Position numbers and translations under genes: made by a program. A stretch of 51,486 bases of DNA, taken from the NCBI GenBank assembly GCA_020027875.1, contig JAHRHA010000028.1:1-51486 (forward strand), given 5' to 3'. The stretch is from Micromonosporaceae bacterium (GTDB taxonomy: Bacteria; Actinomycetota; Actinomycetes; Mycobacteriales; Micromonosporaceae). Below, one piece after another: positions 8,037-16,546 of this stretch. How positions within the stretch are numbered: the first letter of the stretch is position 1; every line of letters starts with the position of its first letter. The notes under the pieces are model-generated. The model was given only the letters and a program-made list of their open reading frames with translations. It did no database searches and was not told the origin of the DNA.

Positions 8037-9788
8037 ATGCCCACCCTGCGCATCGCCTTGGCCCAGGTCGATCCGACCGTCGGCGACCTCGCTGGCAACG
8101 TCGCGCTCGTGCGCGGCTGGACCCGCAAGGCCGCGGAATCGGGCGCGCACCTCGTCGCCTTCCCGGAGATGGTGCTCACCGGCTACCCGGTCGAGGACCT
8201 CGTGTTCCGCGAGTCCTTTGTGGCCGCGTCGAGGGCTGCCCTCGCGTCGCTCGCCGCGGGCCTGGCCGAGGACGGGCTCGGCTCGACCGCGGTGCTCGTC
8301 GGCTACCTCGACGCCGATGGGAAGGCGCGGATCAGCTCAGAGGCCACCCCCGGCCGCGGGCCGCGCAACGCGCTCGCCGTGCTGCACTCGGGGCGCGTCG
8401 TCGCGACGTACTTCAAGCACCACTTGCCCAACTACGGTGTCTTCGACGAGGACCGTTACTTCGTGCCGGGTGACACGCTGCAGGTCATACGCCTGGGTGG
8501 GGTCGACGTCGCGCTGACCATCTGCGAGGACATCTGGCAGGCCGGTGGGCCCTTCGCCGTCGCCGCGCGCGCCAAGGTCGGGCTGGTTGTCAACATCAAC
8601 GGGTCGCCGTACGAGCTCGACAAGGACGACGTCCGGCTGCCACTGGTCCAGCGGCGGGCCGTCGAGGCGGGCGCCGCCGTCGCGTACGTCAACATGATCG
8701 GTGGCCAGGACGAGCTGGTCTTCGACGGCGACTCGATGGTCGTGGCCGCGGACGGGACGCTGCTCGCCCGGGCCACCCAGTTCGCCGAGGAACTCCTCCT
8801 CGTCGACCTCGACCTGCCGGCAGCCGTGGACGAGCCCTTGCCCAAGTCCAAGCGGGGCCAGATGCGCATCGCCCGCACCGAAATCGCCGGCGAATTCGCC
8901 TCGCTGCATGGCGTCGCGGCCCGGGGCGCCATCTCGCCGCGGGTCACCGACGAGGCCGAGGTGTGGCGGGCGCTGGTGCTCGGGCTCCGCGACTACGTCC
9001 GGAAAAATGGCTTCCGGTCCGTCATTGTGGCCGTGTCCGGTGGGATCGACTCTGCGGTCGTCGCTGCGATCGCCGTCGACGCGCTCGGCCCGAACCAGGT
9101 GTATGGCGTCTCGATGCCCTCCGACTACTCCTCCGAGCACTCGAAGGATGACGCGGCGGACATGGCCAAGCGCACCGGGCTGCACTATCTCGTTGAGCCG
9201 ATCCAGCCGATGGTTGACGCGTTCCTGTCCAACATCGCGCTCTCCGGTCTCGCGGTGGAGAACCTCCAGGCCCGGGTTCGCGGAGTCATCCTGATGGCGC
9301 TGTCCAACCAGGACAACCACCTGGTGCTGACCACGGGGAACAAGAGCGAGCTGGCGGTGGGGTACTCGACCCTCTACGGCGACTCGGTCGGCGGCTTCAA
9401 CCCGCTCAAGGACGTGCCGAAGACGCTCGTCTGGCGGCTGGCGAAGTGGCGCAACGCCGAGGCGGCCCGGCGTGGCGAGGTACCCCCGATTCCAGAGAAC
9501 TCGATCACCAAACCGCCCAGCGCCGAGCTGCGGCCGGGTCAGCTGGACAGCGACTCCTTGCCCGACTACGAGGAGCTGGACGCCATCCTCGCCGGCTATG
9601 TCGACGGCGACCTCGGCCGCGATGGTCTCCTGGTGGCCGGACATGACCCGGTGCTGGTCGACCGGGTGCTGCGCATGGTCGACACCGCTGAGTACAAGCG
9701 CCGCCAGTCGGCTCCCGGCCCGAAGATCTCCATCAAGGCGTTCGGTCGCGACCGCCGTCTCCCGATCACCAACCGGTTCAAGGGTTAG
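8037..9788 (+). CDS. nadE: Glutamine-dependent NAD+ synthetase
   Basis: The 583-residue enzyme makes NAD+ from deamido-NAD+, ATP and glutamine. The N-terminal nitrilase-type glutaminase domain has the triad Glu44 (F-P-E-M), Lys127 (F-K-H-H) and Cys163 (T-I-C-E-D). The C-terminal synthetase domain has the PP-loop V-S-G-G-I-D-S-A near residue 333 and T-G-N-K-S-E further on. This two-domain form with an ammonia tunnel is typical of actinobacteria. I chose ATG 8037 because it begins the conserved M-P-T-L-R-I-A-L-A-Q; an upstream in-frame ATG at 8019 would add six poorly conserved residues. Confidence 0.96.
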   Translation: MPTLRIALAQVDPTVGDLAGNVALVRGWTRKAAESGAHLVAFPEMVLTGYPVEDLVFRESFVAASRAALASLAAGLAEDGLGSTAVLVGYLDADGKARISSEATPGRGPRNALAVLHSGRVVATYFKHHLPNYGVFDEDRYFVPGDTLQVIRLGGVDVALTICEDIWQAGGPFAVAARAKVGLVVNINGSPYELDKDDVRLPLVQRRAVEAGAAVAYVNMIGGQDELVFDGDSMVVAADGTLLARATQFAEELLLVDLDLPAAVDEPLPKSKRGQMRIARTEIAGEFASLHGVAARGAISPRVTDEAEVWRALVLGLRDYVRKNGFRSVIVAVSGGIDSAVVAAIAVDALGPNQVYGVSMPSDYSSEHSKDDAADMAKRTGLHYLVEPIQPMVDAFLSNIALSGLAVENLQARVRGVILMALSNQDNHLVLTTGNKSELAVGYSTLYGDSVGGFNPLKDVPKTLVWRLAKWRNAEAARRGEVPPIPENSITKPPSAELRPGQLDSDSLPDYEELDAILAGYVDGDLGRDGLLVAGHDPVLVDRVLRMVDTAEYKRRQSAPGPKISIKAFGRDRRLPITNRFKG

Positions 9789-9911
9789 CACTTGATCGGC
9801 GGCGTGTGACAAGTTCCGCGCGCCTCGTGTGTGCACGACCGGCCGGTGAGACGATGCGAAGGAGCCCGGGGACCGCACCTGCGCGGCCTCGAGGACAGCG
9901 AGGAGACAACG

Positions 9912-10766
9912 ATGTCGGCTGAGTCCCGCGAGAAGACCCCAGAGGTTGCCTCGCTCTATGGAGGCCCGCCTACCAAGCGGGTACGGACCCGCGACCTGCT
10001 CGCCGCCAAGGATCGCGGCGAGAGATGGGCGATGCTCACGAGCTACGACCAGTACACCGCCGGGATCTTCGATGCGGCCGGGATCCCGGTGCTGCTCGTG
10101 GGGGATTCGGCCGCGAACAACGTCTACGGTCACGAGACGACCCTGCCCGTCACCGTGGACGAGCTGCTCCCGCTCATCAAGGCCGTGGTACGGACAACCA
10201 GGCGAGCCCTGGTCATCGGCGACATGCCGTTCGGCTCGTACGAGGAAGGCCCGACCCAGGCGCTGCGGACCGCCGTCCGGTTCATGAAGGAGGGCGGCTG
10301 CCACGCAGTCAAACTCGAGGGCGGGCGCCGCTGCGCCCCGCAAATCGCCGCGATGACGGCGGCCGGGATCCCGGTGATGGCGCACATTGGTTTCACCCCG
10401 CAGAGCGAGCACACGCTCGGCGGCTACCGGGTTCAGGGGCGGGGCGAGGCCGCCGATGAGGTGTTGGCCGACGCGCACGCCGTCACCGACGCGGGCGCGT
10501 TCGCGGTCGTGCTTGAGATGGTGCCGGGCGAGGTGTCCAAGCGCATCACGCACGAGGTGCCGATCCCCACGGTGGGGATCGGTGCGGGACCCGACACCGA
10601 CGCCCAGGTCCTGGTGTGGCAGGACATGGCCGGGCTACGCAGCGGAAAGACACCACGCTTCGTCAAGCGCTACGCCGACCTGGCGACGGTGCTCTCCGAC
10701 GCCACCCGAGCGTTCGCCGAGGAGGTTCGCGACGGGTCCTTCCCCGCCGCCGAGCACACCTTCTGA
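9912..10766 (+). CDS. panB: 3-methyl-2-oxobutanoate hydroxymethyltransferase
   Basis: The 284-residue protein is PanB, which transfers a hydroxymethyl group from methylene-tetrahydrofolate to 2-oxoisovalerate in the first committed step of pantothenate and CoA synthesis. Family hallmarks are M-L-T-S-Y-D near residue 40, the magnesium-binding [15 protein letters not shown], and the catalytic region V-K-L-E-G-G followed by [12 protein letters not shown] 9912 is chosen for its GAGGAG ribosome site 6 nt before it. The gene is convergent with the metal-receptor-like gene, with only 10 nt between stops. Confidence 0.96.
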   Translation: MSAESREKTPEVASLYGGPPTKRVRTRDLLAAKDRGERWAMLTSYDQYTAGIFDAAGIPVLLVGDSAANNVYGHETTLPVTVDELLPLIKAVVRTTRRALVIGDMPFGSYEEGPTQALRTAVRFMKEGGCHAVKLEGGRRCAPQIAAMTAAGIPVMAHIGFTPQSEHTLGGYRVQGRGEAADEVLADAHAVTDAGAFAVVLEMVPGEVSKRITHEVPIPTVGIGAGPDTDAQVLVWQDMAGLRSGKTPRFVKRYADLATVLSDATRAFAEEVRDGSFPAAEHTF

Positions 10767-10776
10767 TCCCGACCGA

Positions 10777-11535
10777 TCACATGGCAAGTTGGCGCTCCAG
10801 CAACGACCGGGCCTCGACGAGAGACGGACCGTACCAGGTGAGGTGGCGACCGGAGACGAACGCGCACCCGACGCCGGGAAACGACTCCGGGCCGTCGTCG
10901 GACGAGAACGCGTACGGCTCATCGGGCAGCACAACGAGGTCCGGCCCCGCCGCCCGTATCTGGTCGAGGCTCGGCCGCGGGTAACGTTCGTCCGCGTCGG
11001 CGTACAGGTTCGTCACGCCCAGGCGCGTGAGTACGTCGCCGGCGAAGGTGCCCGATCCGAGCACGACCCACGGGCGCCGCCACACCGGGATGACGGCCCT
11101 TCGGGCGTACCGGGTCCTGCGTGGCTCGGCCCACGCCGTCTTGGCCTCGTCCAGCCACGCTGGGACTGTCGTCTCGAGAGCGGCGAACATCCGTCGCAGC
11201 GATACGAACGCCTCGTCGAGGGTGCGCGGGTACGTGACCCAGACGGGCACGCCGGCCGCCCTCAGGGCAGCTACATCCTCGCGCCGGTTCTCCTCGGCGT
11301 TGGCCAGCACCAGGTCGGATCCCAGAGCGAGCACAGCGTCCAGAGACGGCCATTTGGTGCCGCCGACGCGGCGCACGTCGAGGTCGCTCGGGTGGGTGCA
11401 GTAGTCCGTGGCCCCGACGAGCAGACCGGGTGCGCTGGCGGCAACGGCCTCGGTCAACGACGGCACGAGGGACACGACCCGCGTGGGCGGCGCGGCGGAC
11501 TCCAGCGGCGTACCGAGGTCGTCGGTGAGTGTCAT
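10777..11535 (-). CDS. BtuF/FecB-like helical-backbone metal receptor protein, no signal peptide
   Basis: The 252-residue sequence resembles class III periplasmic binding proteins such as BtuF: V-V-S-L-V-P-S-L-T-E-A at the start, G-G-T-K-W-P-S-L-D-A-V-L-A-L-G-S-D-L-V around residue 78, then L-G-V-T-N-L-Y and A-A-G-P-D-L-V-V-L-P-D in the second lobe. Family members bind cobalamin or iron chelates for ABC importers. This one has no signal peptide, lipobox or neighbouring permease, so a periplasmic transport role is doubtful. It begins only 2 nt after the stop of the F420:NADP oxidoreductase gene, so the two are probably cotranscribed. The ligand is unknown. Confidence 0.75.
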   Translation of the reverse strand: MTLTDDLGTPLESAAPPTRVVSLVPSLTEAVAASAPGLLVGATDYCTHPSDLDVRRVGGTKWPSLDAVLALGSDLVLANAEENRREDVAALRAAGVPVWVTYPRTLDEAFVSLRRMFAALETTVPAWLDEAKTAWAEPRRTRYARRAVIPVWRRPWVVLGSGTFAGDVLTRLGVTNLYADADERYPRPSLDQIRAAGPDLVVLPDEPYAFSSDDGPESFPGVGCAFVSGRHLTWYGPSLVEARSLLERQLAM

Positions 11536-11537
11536 CG

Positions 11538-12230
11538 CTATAGGTAGGTGATGCGCAGGCCAGAGTGCGCCTTGTAGCGACGGTTGATGGCGATGAGGTT
11601 AGCGGTGAGGGCCTCGACCTGACCCGCGTTGCGGAGCCGGCCAGCATGGATTCCGCGCATCCCCTCGATTTGCCCGGCGAGCGCCATCACGACGGCAACG
11701 GCGTCCCGGTCATCCCCAAGCACGAGCACATCCAGCTCGATGCGCTCGATCGTCGGCTCGGCGAGCAGGGACGCGCTGACATGGTGGAAGGCGGCGCACA
11801 CGCGCGACTCGGGCAGCAGCGACTCGGTCTGCTCCGCGGCGCTGCCCTCGGGTACCCGCAGCGCGTAGGGACCCTTGGCGTCGAAGCCGAGCGGGTTGAC
11901 GCAGTCCACGACGATCTTTCCGGCGAGCGGATGTCGCAATGACGCCACGGTCTCCGCGTGGCCCTCCCACGGCACGGCGACGATGACGACGTCCGCCCCC
12001 AGCGCCGCGTCACCGTTGGCACCGCCGGACACCTGGCCTCGGGCACCGTCCAGTGCCGCGATCCCGGCCGCCGCCGCGGCACCGCGTTCAGCGCTGCGCG
12101 AGCCGACCAACACCCGCTGTCCCGCGCGGGCGAACCGATACGCGAGACCTCGCCCCTGATCGCCGGTTCCGCCCAGAATGCCCACGGTCAGACCGCCTAC
12201 GTGGGGCAACGTGCTCAAGTCGAACGCCAT
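11538..12230 (-). CDS. npdG: F420-dependent NADP oxidoreductase (NADPH-dependent F420 reductase)
   Basis: About 230 residues. The N-terminal Rossmann motif G-I-L-G-G-T-G-D-Q-G and the following V-L-V-G-S-R-S, which reads the NADP phosphate, match the Fno/NpdG family that moves hydride between NADPH and cofactor F420. The C-terminal F-H-H-V-S-A-S region fits the F420-binding part. ATG 12230 (M-A-F-D-L) is preferred because a GAGG sits 9 nt before it; ATG 12239 has the same GAGG with no spacing, and an ATG at 12275 lies inside the palindromic repeat. It heads a two-gene unit with the metal-receptor-like gene. Confidence 0.88.
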   Translation of the reverse strand: MAFDLSTLPHVGGLTVGILGGTGDQGRGLAYRFARAGQRVLVGSRSAERGAAAAAGIAALDGARGQVSGGANGDAALGADVVIVAVPWEGHAETVASLRHPLAGKIVVDCVNPLGFDAKGPYALRVPEGSAAEQTESLLPESRVCAAFHHVSASLLAEPTIERIELDVLVLGDDRDAVAVVMALAGQIEGMRGIHAGRLRNAGQVEALTANLIAINRRYKAHSGLRITYL

Positions 12231-12266
12231 GTCGGTCATCCTCGCAAACTGCCGCCGCCAACTCGC

Positions 12267-12330
12267 GCCGATCATGACCTGGAGGTCATGATCGGCGGGT
12301 TTTCACGACGGTCAGCTCATGATCACGGGG
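12267..12330. repeat. Intergenic palindromic repeat, copy 2
   Basis: The perfect hairpin GCCGATCATGACCT-gg-complement (12267-12296) is followed by a GACGGTCAGCTCATGATCAC segment. Read in reverse complement, this aligns over about 50 bases with the repeat at 5136-5204, sharing the hairpin core, the spacer motif and the outer CATGATC block. It lies between the npdG start and the stop of the RNB ribonuclease gene, overlapping the last codons of the latter. Confidence 0.75.
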
Positions 12331-13822
12331 ATCTTGGGATTGCCTCGAAGGCCACGGTTCGCCGTTGCGGGTCGGCCTTGACCAGGCGCACGCGGATTCG
12401 TTCGCCCAACGGCAGACTCCCCTCACACCGAGCTCGGACGGGTGGGTCGTCGATCGCGACGGTGCCAGCTGGCGGGCGCCACTCGCCGCCGCTGTTCTTC
12501 GTGCCCGCGCGTTGCGGGCGTGCCCGGTCCACGTCGACCACGGCTGCATCGAACTCCTCGCCGATGCGGTCGGCGAGGAGCACCGCCTCGGCGAGGTCAA
12601 TCGCGCCGCGCTCGGCCGCCGACGCACGCCGGTCGGACGTCGCCATCACCCCGGGCAGTAGTGGCAGAGCCTGGCGCACCCAGTCGGGAACTTCGCGGCC
12701 ATCGGCGAGGCTGAGGCATACCTCGGTCGCGTACCGGTCGGCGAGGCGGCGCAGCGGCGCAGTCACGTGTGCGTAGGGCGCGGCGACGGCACCGTGGCCC
12801 GGATCGGCTGGCGCCTCGCCCTCGAATGGGGTGTAGCCGGCACCGCGCATGAGTTCGGCCGCCTGGTCCACCAGGGCGGCGCCGCGTGCGCTGGCCGGGT
12901 CGATGGTGGCGATGACCTGTCCGGCGGTGGCGCCGTCGGGCCATTCGATGCCAAGACCTGCTGCGACCTTCCGCAGCGTCGTGACCGCATCAGGTCGGGG
13001 CGCGGGCATGGTACGAAGCAGGCCCAGCTTCCCCTTGAGCATGATGGCAGCGGCGGCCATCCCAGTGAGGAGGGAGATCTGCGCGTTCCACTCCTCCGCC
13101 GGGACGCCGGCACGCAGCACGAGTCGCCAGCGCCCACCGTCGTGCCTGTCGCCCGGTTCAATCTCCTGCTCTGGGATGGGCAGATTGATCGCGCCCCGGG
13201 CGAGGCCGCGGGCGATGAGGATCTTGCCGATCTCGGGCAGCAGCGCGATGGCCTCGTCGAGAGTGTCCGCGTCCGCCGAGGCCTGCACACCGGCGTAGTC
13301 GAGCTTGGCCCGACTACGGACGACGGCTCGCTCGAGCCGGATCTCCGTGGTCGCGCCGTCAACATCGACGTCAATCGTCCACAGTGCCGCCGGGCGCGTC
13401 TCGCCGGGCAAGAGGCTACCGGCGCCTTCGGAGAGCGACTCCGGATGCAGCGGCACCTTGCCGTCCGGCAGGTAGACCGTCTGGCCCCGCCGCCACGTCT
13501 CGGCTTCCAGCTCCCCGCCGTTCGGCACAAAGGCCGTCACGTCGGCGATCGCGTAGAACACGCGATACCCACCTGGCCTACGGTGCAGGCACACGGCCTG
13601 GTCCAGATCACGCGACGTGGCCGGGTCGATCGTGACGAACGGGATGTCCGTGCGATCGGTGGCCGCGCGTGAGGCCGCCTCTTTGGTCAGGTCGGCCATA
13701 ACTTGGACGGCAGCTTCGTCTGCCTCGCGCTGCGCCGCGAGCGGAAACTGTGTGGGCAGTTCCAGCTCGCGGCGCAGGCTGGCGAAGTCGATGCGGGGGG
13801 CTCTGACAAGTCGAGTGACCAC
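12323..13822 (-). CDS. RNB-domain (RNase II/R family) ribonuclease
   Basis: A 499-residue exoribonuclease of the RNB type. The catalytic motif T-I-D-P-A-T-S-R-D-L-D-Q-A at residues 64-76 supplies the metal-binding aspartates, and Y-A-H-V-T-A-P-L-R-R-L-A-D-R-Y near residue 365 is the second conserved block. It is shorter than E. coli RNase II or R. There is no N-terminal cold-shock domain, and only about 70 residues at the C-terminus (R-I-R-V-R-L-V-K-A-D) could form an S1-like fold. It is therefore the compact actinobacterial form, expected to degrade RNA 3'-to-5'. The last codons overlap a palindromic repeat. The start at 13822 begins a conserved-looking N-terminus and lies 73 nt downstream of the H1-like gene. 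Confidence 0.92.
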   Translation of the reverse strand: MVTRLVRAPRIDFASLRRELELPTQFPLAAQREADEAAVQVMADLTKEAASRAATDRTDIPFVTIDPATSRDLDQAVCLHRRPGGYRVFYAIADVTAFVPNGGELEAETWRRGQTVYLPDGKVPLHPESLSEGAGSLLPGETRPAALWTIDVDVDGATTEIRLERAVVRSRAKLDYAGVQASADADTLDEAIALLPEIGKILIARGLARGAINLPIPEQEIEPGDRHDGGRWRLVLRAGVPAEEWNAQISLLTGMAAAAIMLKGKLGLLRTMPAPRPDAVTTLRKVAAGLGIEWPDGATAGQVIATIDPASARGAALVDQAAELMRGAGYTPFEGEAPADPGHGAVAAPYAHVTAPLRRLADRYATEVCLSLADGREVPDWVRQALPLLPGVMATSDRRASAAERGAIDLAEAVLLADRIGEEFDAAVVDVDRARPQRAGTKNSGGEWRPPAGTVAIDDPPVRARCEGSLPLGERIRVRLVKADPQRRTVAFEAIPRSP

Positions 13823-13895
13823 GTCACCCTTCTTACCAGTGCCCCCCGCATCCTCACCTCATGGATCGGGTCGCCCGCGCGGTGGGACGCCGAGC

Positions 13896-14456
13896 CTACT
13901 TGGCTGCGGTGCGCCGGGCGGTCGTGCGGGTAGCGGTGCCCTTACGGGCGGCCGGTGCCTTGGCGACGGCGGCCGTGGAGGTGCGGGTGGTCGCCCGCGC
14001 TGCCGTGGTCCTCTTCGCCGTGGTCTTCTTCGCCGCGGTCTTCTTGGCGGCCGTCTTCTTGGCGACCGTTGTGGTCCTCTTGGCCGGGGCGGTCTTCTTG
14101 GCGGCGGTCGCCTTCGTCGCGGCCTTCTTCGCCGGCGCCTTCTTGGCGGCAGTCGCCTTCCTGGCGGCGGTCACCTTCGTCGCGGCCTTCTTCGCCGGCG
14201 CCTTCTTGGCGGCAGTCGTCTTCTTGGCGGCCGTCGCCCGTGTGGTGGTCTTCTTCGCCACGGTGGTCGTCTTCTTCGCCGGCGCCTTCTTAGCCGTCGT
14301 CTTGGTGGTCCTCGCCGCGGCGGTGACCGTCCTCTTGGCGGGCGTCGACTTGGCGGCGGCCCGCGTGCTCTTCGCCGTCGCCGGCTTGGCGGCAGCGGTC
14401 TTGCTGGCAGCCGCGCGCTTCGCGGCCGGTCGGGTGGTGGCCTTAGCGTCGGCCAT
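13896..14456 (-). CDS. Histone H1-like Lys/Ala-rich nucleoid protein
   Basis: The 186 residues are almost wholly low-complexity repeats such as A-K-K-A-P-A-K-K-A-A and T-K-A-T-A, with Lys, Ala and Thr dominant and almost no hydrophobic core. This matches the tails of bacterial histone H1-like and HupB-type proteins, which bind DNA non-specifically and compact the nucleoid. There is no N-terminal HU domain. ATG 14456 follows an AGGAGG site by 5 nt; a longer reading from 14504 is possible but has no such site. The DNA contains imperfect tandem blocks of about 60 bp (for example 14100-14220), which makes the length prone to change by recombination. Confidence 0.85.
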   Translation of the reverse strand: MADAKATTRPAAKRAAASKTAAAKPATAKSTRAAAKSTPAKRTVTAAARTTKTTAKKAPAKKTTTVAKKTTTRATAAKKTTAAKKAPAKKAATKVTAARKATAAKKAPAKKAATKATAAKKTAPAKRTTTVAKKTAAKKTAAKKTTAKRTTAARATTRTSTAAVAKAPAARKGTATRTTARRTAAK

Positions 14457-14543
14457 TGTTGCCTCCTCGGGCATCTGGATTTGGTTGGTTTGTGCTCGCT
14501 TCACTTGAGCGACGCATGTCGCGTTAGCGGTCTGGGTGGGTGG

Positions 14544-14744
14544 TCACGGCTTCTCGCCTGTCCACCGCGCGTCTTCGGCATCCCACTGCTCGTTGCGCTC
14601 CGCCACCCTGGTCAGTGCCTGCTCCGCCTCGGCCGGGGTTTCATAGGGTCCCATCGTCCTCGACGCGGGGCACACCTCGTTGTCGGTCTCGACCCGGTTG
14701 TGCCTCAGGCACCAGTAGTACGGTCCACCTCCGCTGTTGCTCAT
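14544..14744 (-). CDS. Small conserved actinobacterial protein of unknown function
   Basis: The 66-residue product begins near G-G-G-P-Y-Y-W-C-L-R-H-N-R-V-E and ends E-D-A-R-W-T-G. Two cysteines (C-L-R-H and V-C-P-A) and a tail of helical E-A-E-Q-A-L can be seen. I recall similar small proteins in many actinobacteria, but no function. The start at 14744 removes four residues (M-H-S-D-V region) read from an upstream ATG at 14759. It is upstream of, and in the same direction as, the H1-like gene, 87 nt away. Confidence 0.7.
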   Translation of the reverse strand: MSNSGGGPYYWCLRHNRVETDNEVCPASRTMGPYETPAEAEQALTRVAERNEQWDAEDARWTGEKP

Positions 14745-15516
14745 GACATCACTGTGCACTGTGTTTCGCTCAAGTGCGAGCGTTTCGACGAAAAACTCGT
14801 ACGACTTCCACTGTAGACGGTATCAGGCCGGAACCGCGCTGAGGGTCCTCAACAGCCCACAATGGTCGGAAGTCATTGTGCACACATGCAATGAGTCATT
14901 CAAGTGGCAACGCTCGAGAATGTGTCGGCGATTACCGTCGCGCGCCGTCGCGACATTAGCAACACCGGCAACCAACCCGCTGAAAGCCTTGCGCTGCAAC
15001 GGAGTTCTCGACTCGTGGCGCGAAGCAACGTCGTACGCGCCGTGAGAATTTTTTTTTGCTATCGGCCCGCCTTTCGTGTCGCCCGCGGCCTCGCGTGGCG
15101 CCTCTATCGGGCGATCCTCTGCGCTCACTCGGTAGCTGGACGCGCGCTATGCCTCCCCACCGACACCTTCACGTTGATGTCCACGGCGACCACGAGCTAG
15201 CTCCACCGGCCCAACGGCGACCGCATCGACGCCAACCTGCCGGCATTCGTGCGGCGTCCTACGTCGAAATCCAGGCGTCGCCGACGAAGGGCTGAGTTCG
15301 ACGCGAAGTCATAGTTCACGGTGTGCGGCAACGATGTTCAGCGGTGAGCGTCGCCATTGCACCCCACCCTGACGCACGCCCCATGCGTCGCAACAGTCCC
15401 GTCGCTATCGCATGTGGTGCCACCGTTCTCGTGGCCGCACCGCGGTCGACCCTTATGGCCCTTGTACGGGGCCGGGGAGGTCGCCTAGCGTACTGCGCCC
15501 ACCCAGGGAGGCACGC
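14745..15516. other. Gene-poor stretch of about 770 bp
   Basis: No reading frame here has a convincing start, ribosome site and codon pattern on either strand. The only structured signal I see is a hairpin followed by nine T residues at 15017-15057 on the plus strand. A short inverted repeat, CATTG-TGCA...TGCAATG, lies near 14873-14895. The stretch could hold a small RNA or be decayed sequence. Confidence 0.5.
15017..15057 (+). terminator. Hairpin plus T9 run, possible terminator
   Basis: GGCGCG (15017-15022) and CGCGCC (15036-15041) form a 6-bp stem with a 13-nt loop, followed after seven bases by nine consecutive T (15049-15057). Such a T run is rare in this GC-rich sequence. The distance from stem to T run is longer than ideal, and no plus-strand gene lies upstream, so a small RNA is the only candidate it could terminate. 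Confidence 0.35.
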
Positions 15517-15753
15517 GTGACCTGTCCGAGCTATAGCACCGCCGTACCCGCCGCCAGCCGACGGTGCGCGCACTGCGAGGAGATGCTCGCCTTCGCCGTA
15601 CCCGCATCCGCTCGGCCGGCGCCTAGCGGTCTACTGCCGTACGTGCGCCTTCGTAGCGGTCGCGCCCTGGGCCTCGCCGCAGTGGTCAGTGTGGGTGTCG
15701 CTGCGCGCGTATCCCACCCACCGTGCCAGCCTGATCGTCAGCGGCCTCAGTAG
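15517..15753 (+). CDS. Possible small protein with degenerate zinc ribbon and one hydrophobic segment
   Basis: A 78-codon frame starts at GTG 15517 behind GGGAGG (6 nt). It begins M-T-C-P-S-Y and continues to R-R-C-A-H-C, which is the pattern of a short zinc ribbon in which the second cysteine has become tyrosine. A hydrophobic stretch, A-L-G-L-A-A-V-V-S-V-G-V-A-A, follows at about residues 50-63, then a basic tail. The last 7 nt overlap the end of the convergent methyltransferase gene. It may be a real membrane-anchored protein or a decayed one; I have no family for it. Confidence 0.35.
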   Translation: MTCPSYSTAVPAASRRCAHCEEMLAFAVPASARPAPSGLLPYVRLRSGRALGLAAVVSVGVAARVSHPPCQPDRQRPQ

Positions 15754-16544
15754 TTATCCTCCCAGCGACCGATGACGGCGGTAGCGTCCAATTCCTCGCT
15801 GTGGACCACACGCGATGCCAGCCCGTTGCGACTCATATCGTCGCGGGCCAGCGATGATTGAGCCGCGCTGGTCTCTACGAGGAGGTGGCCACCCGGCGCC
15901 AACCAGGCCGTCGCGGCTGAGGCGACGCGTCTGAACATGTCCAGGCCATCGGGTCCGCCATCCAGAGCGACCCGCGGCTCGTACAACCGGGCCTCCGGGG
16001 GCAGCAACGAAACCTCGCCCGTCGGCACATATGGCACGTTCGCCACGAGGACGTCGACGCGACCCCGCAGACCCGGGGGCAGCGGTGTGTAGAGGTCACC
16101 CTTGAAGACCTCCGCGCCGACAGGGCTCAGGTTGCGGCGCGCGCACTGCACTGCTGCGGGATCTATGTCGACGGCGAAGAGCCGGGCCCCGTGGATGGCA
16201 GCGGCGATCGCGGCACCCACCGCGCCCGAGCCGCAGCATAAGTCCACGACCGTCGCGCCCGGAGGCGCCACCTTCGAGGCGTGCCGGACGAGCAGTTCGG
16301 TGCGATGCCTGGGTACGAAGACGCCGGGGTCGACCTCGACCCGCAGGTCGCAGAATTGTGCCCAGCCCACGATGTGTTCTAGCGGTTCGCCGCTGGTTCG
16401 ACGCTCAACCATCGTCTTCAGGTTCTGCGGTGTCGCTGCGCTGGCGATGAGTAGATCGGCCTCTCCTTCGGCGAAGACGCAGCCAGCCGCGCGCAGGGTG
16501 CCGATAATGCCGGCCCGCTGCTTGTTGCTCGCCGCGTCGGTCAC
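15747..16544 (-). CDS. PrmC-related protein N5-glutamine methyltransferase
   Basis: A 265-residue SAM-dependent methyltransferase. V-D-L-C-C-G-S-G-A-V-G is the SAM-binding motif I, and L-F-A-V-D-I-D-P-A-A motif II. The active-site motif reads N-V-P-Y in place of the N-P-P-Y of PrmC. That variant marks a PrmC-related branch in actinobacteria whose substrate is not established; a glutamine side chain is the likely acceptor. The GTG at 16544 lies 2 nt after the stop of the preceding gene and has AAGGTGG about 10 nt upstream, so the two are cotranscribed. A longer frame reaching 16652 would overlap that gene. Confidence 0.85.
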   Translation of the reverse strand: MTDAASNKQRAGIIGTLRAAGCVFAEGEADLLIASAATPQNLKTMVERRTSGEPLEHIVGWAQFCDLRVEVDPGVFVPRHRTELLVRHASKVAPPGATVVDLCCGSGAVGAAIAAAIHGARLFAVDIDPAAVQCARRNLSPVGAEVFKGDLYTPLPPGLRGRVDVLVANVPYVPTGEVSLLPPEARLYEPRVALDGGPDGLDMFRRVASAATAWLAPGGHLLVETSAAQSSLARDDMSRNGLASRVVHSEELDATAVIGRWEDNY

Positions 16545-16546
16545 GC

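Noticed and set aside
8337..10553. Very long open frame (over 700 codons) antisense to nadE and panB
   Set aside because: It is a shadow of GC-rich coding on the other strand; the sense genes have complete motifs and ribosome sites, the antisense frame has none.
13980..14330. Repeats in the H1-like gene considered as an independent repeat element
   Set aside because: They follow from the Ala-Lys-rich repeated protein sequence; nothing indicates mobility.
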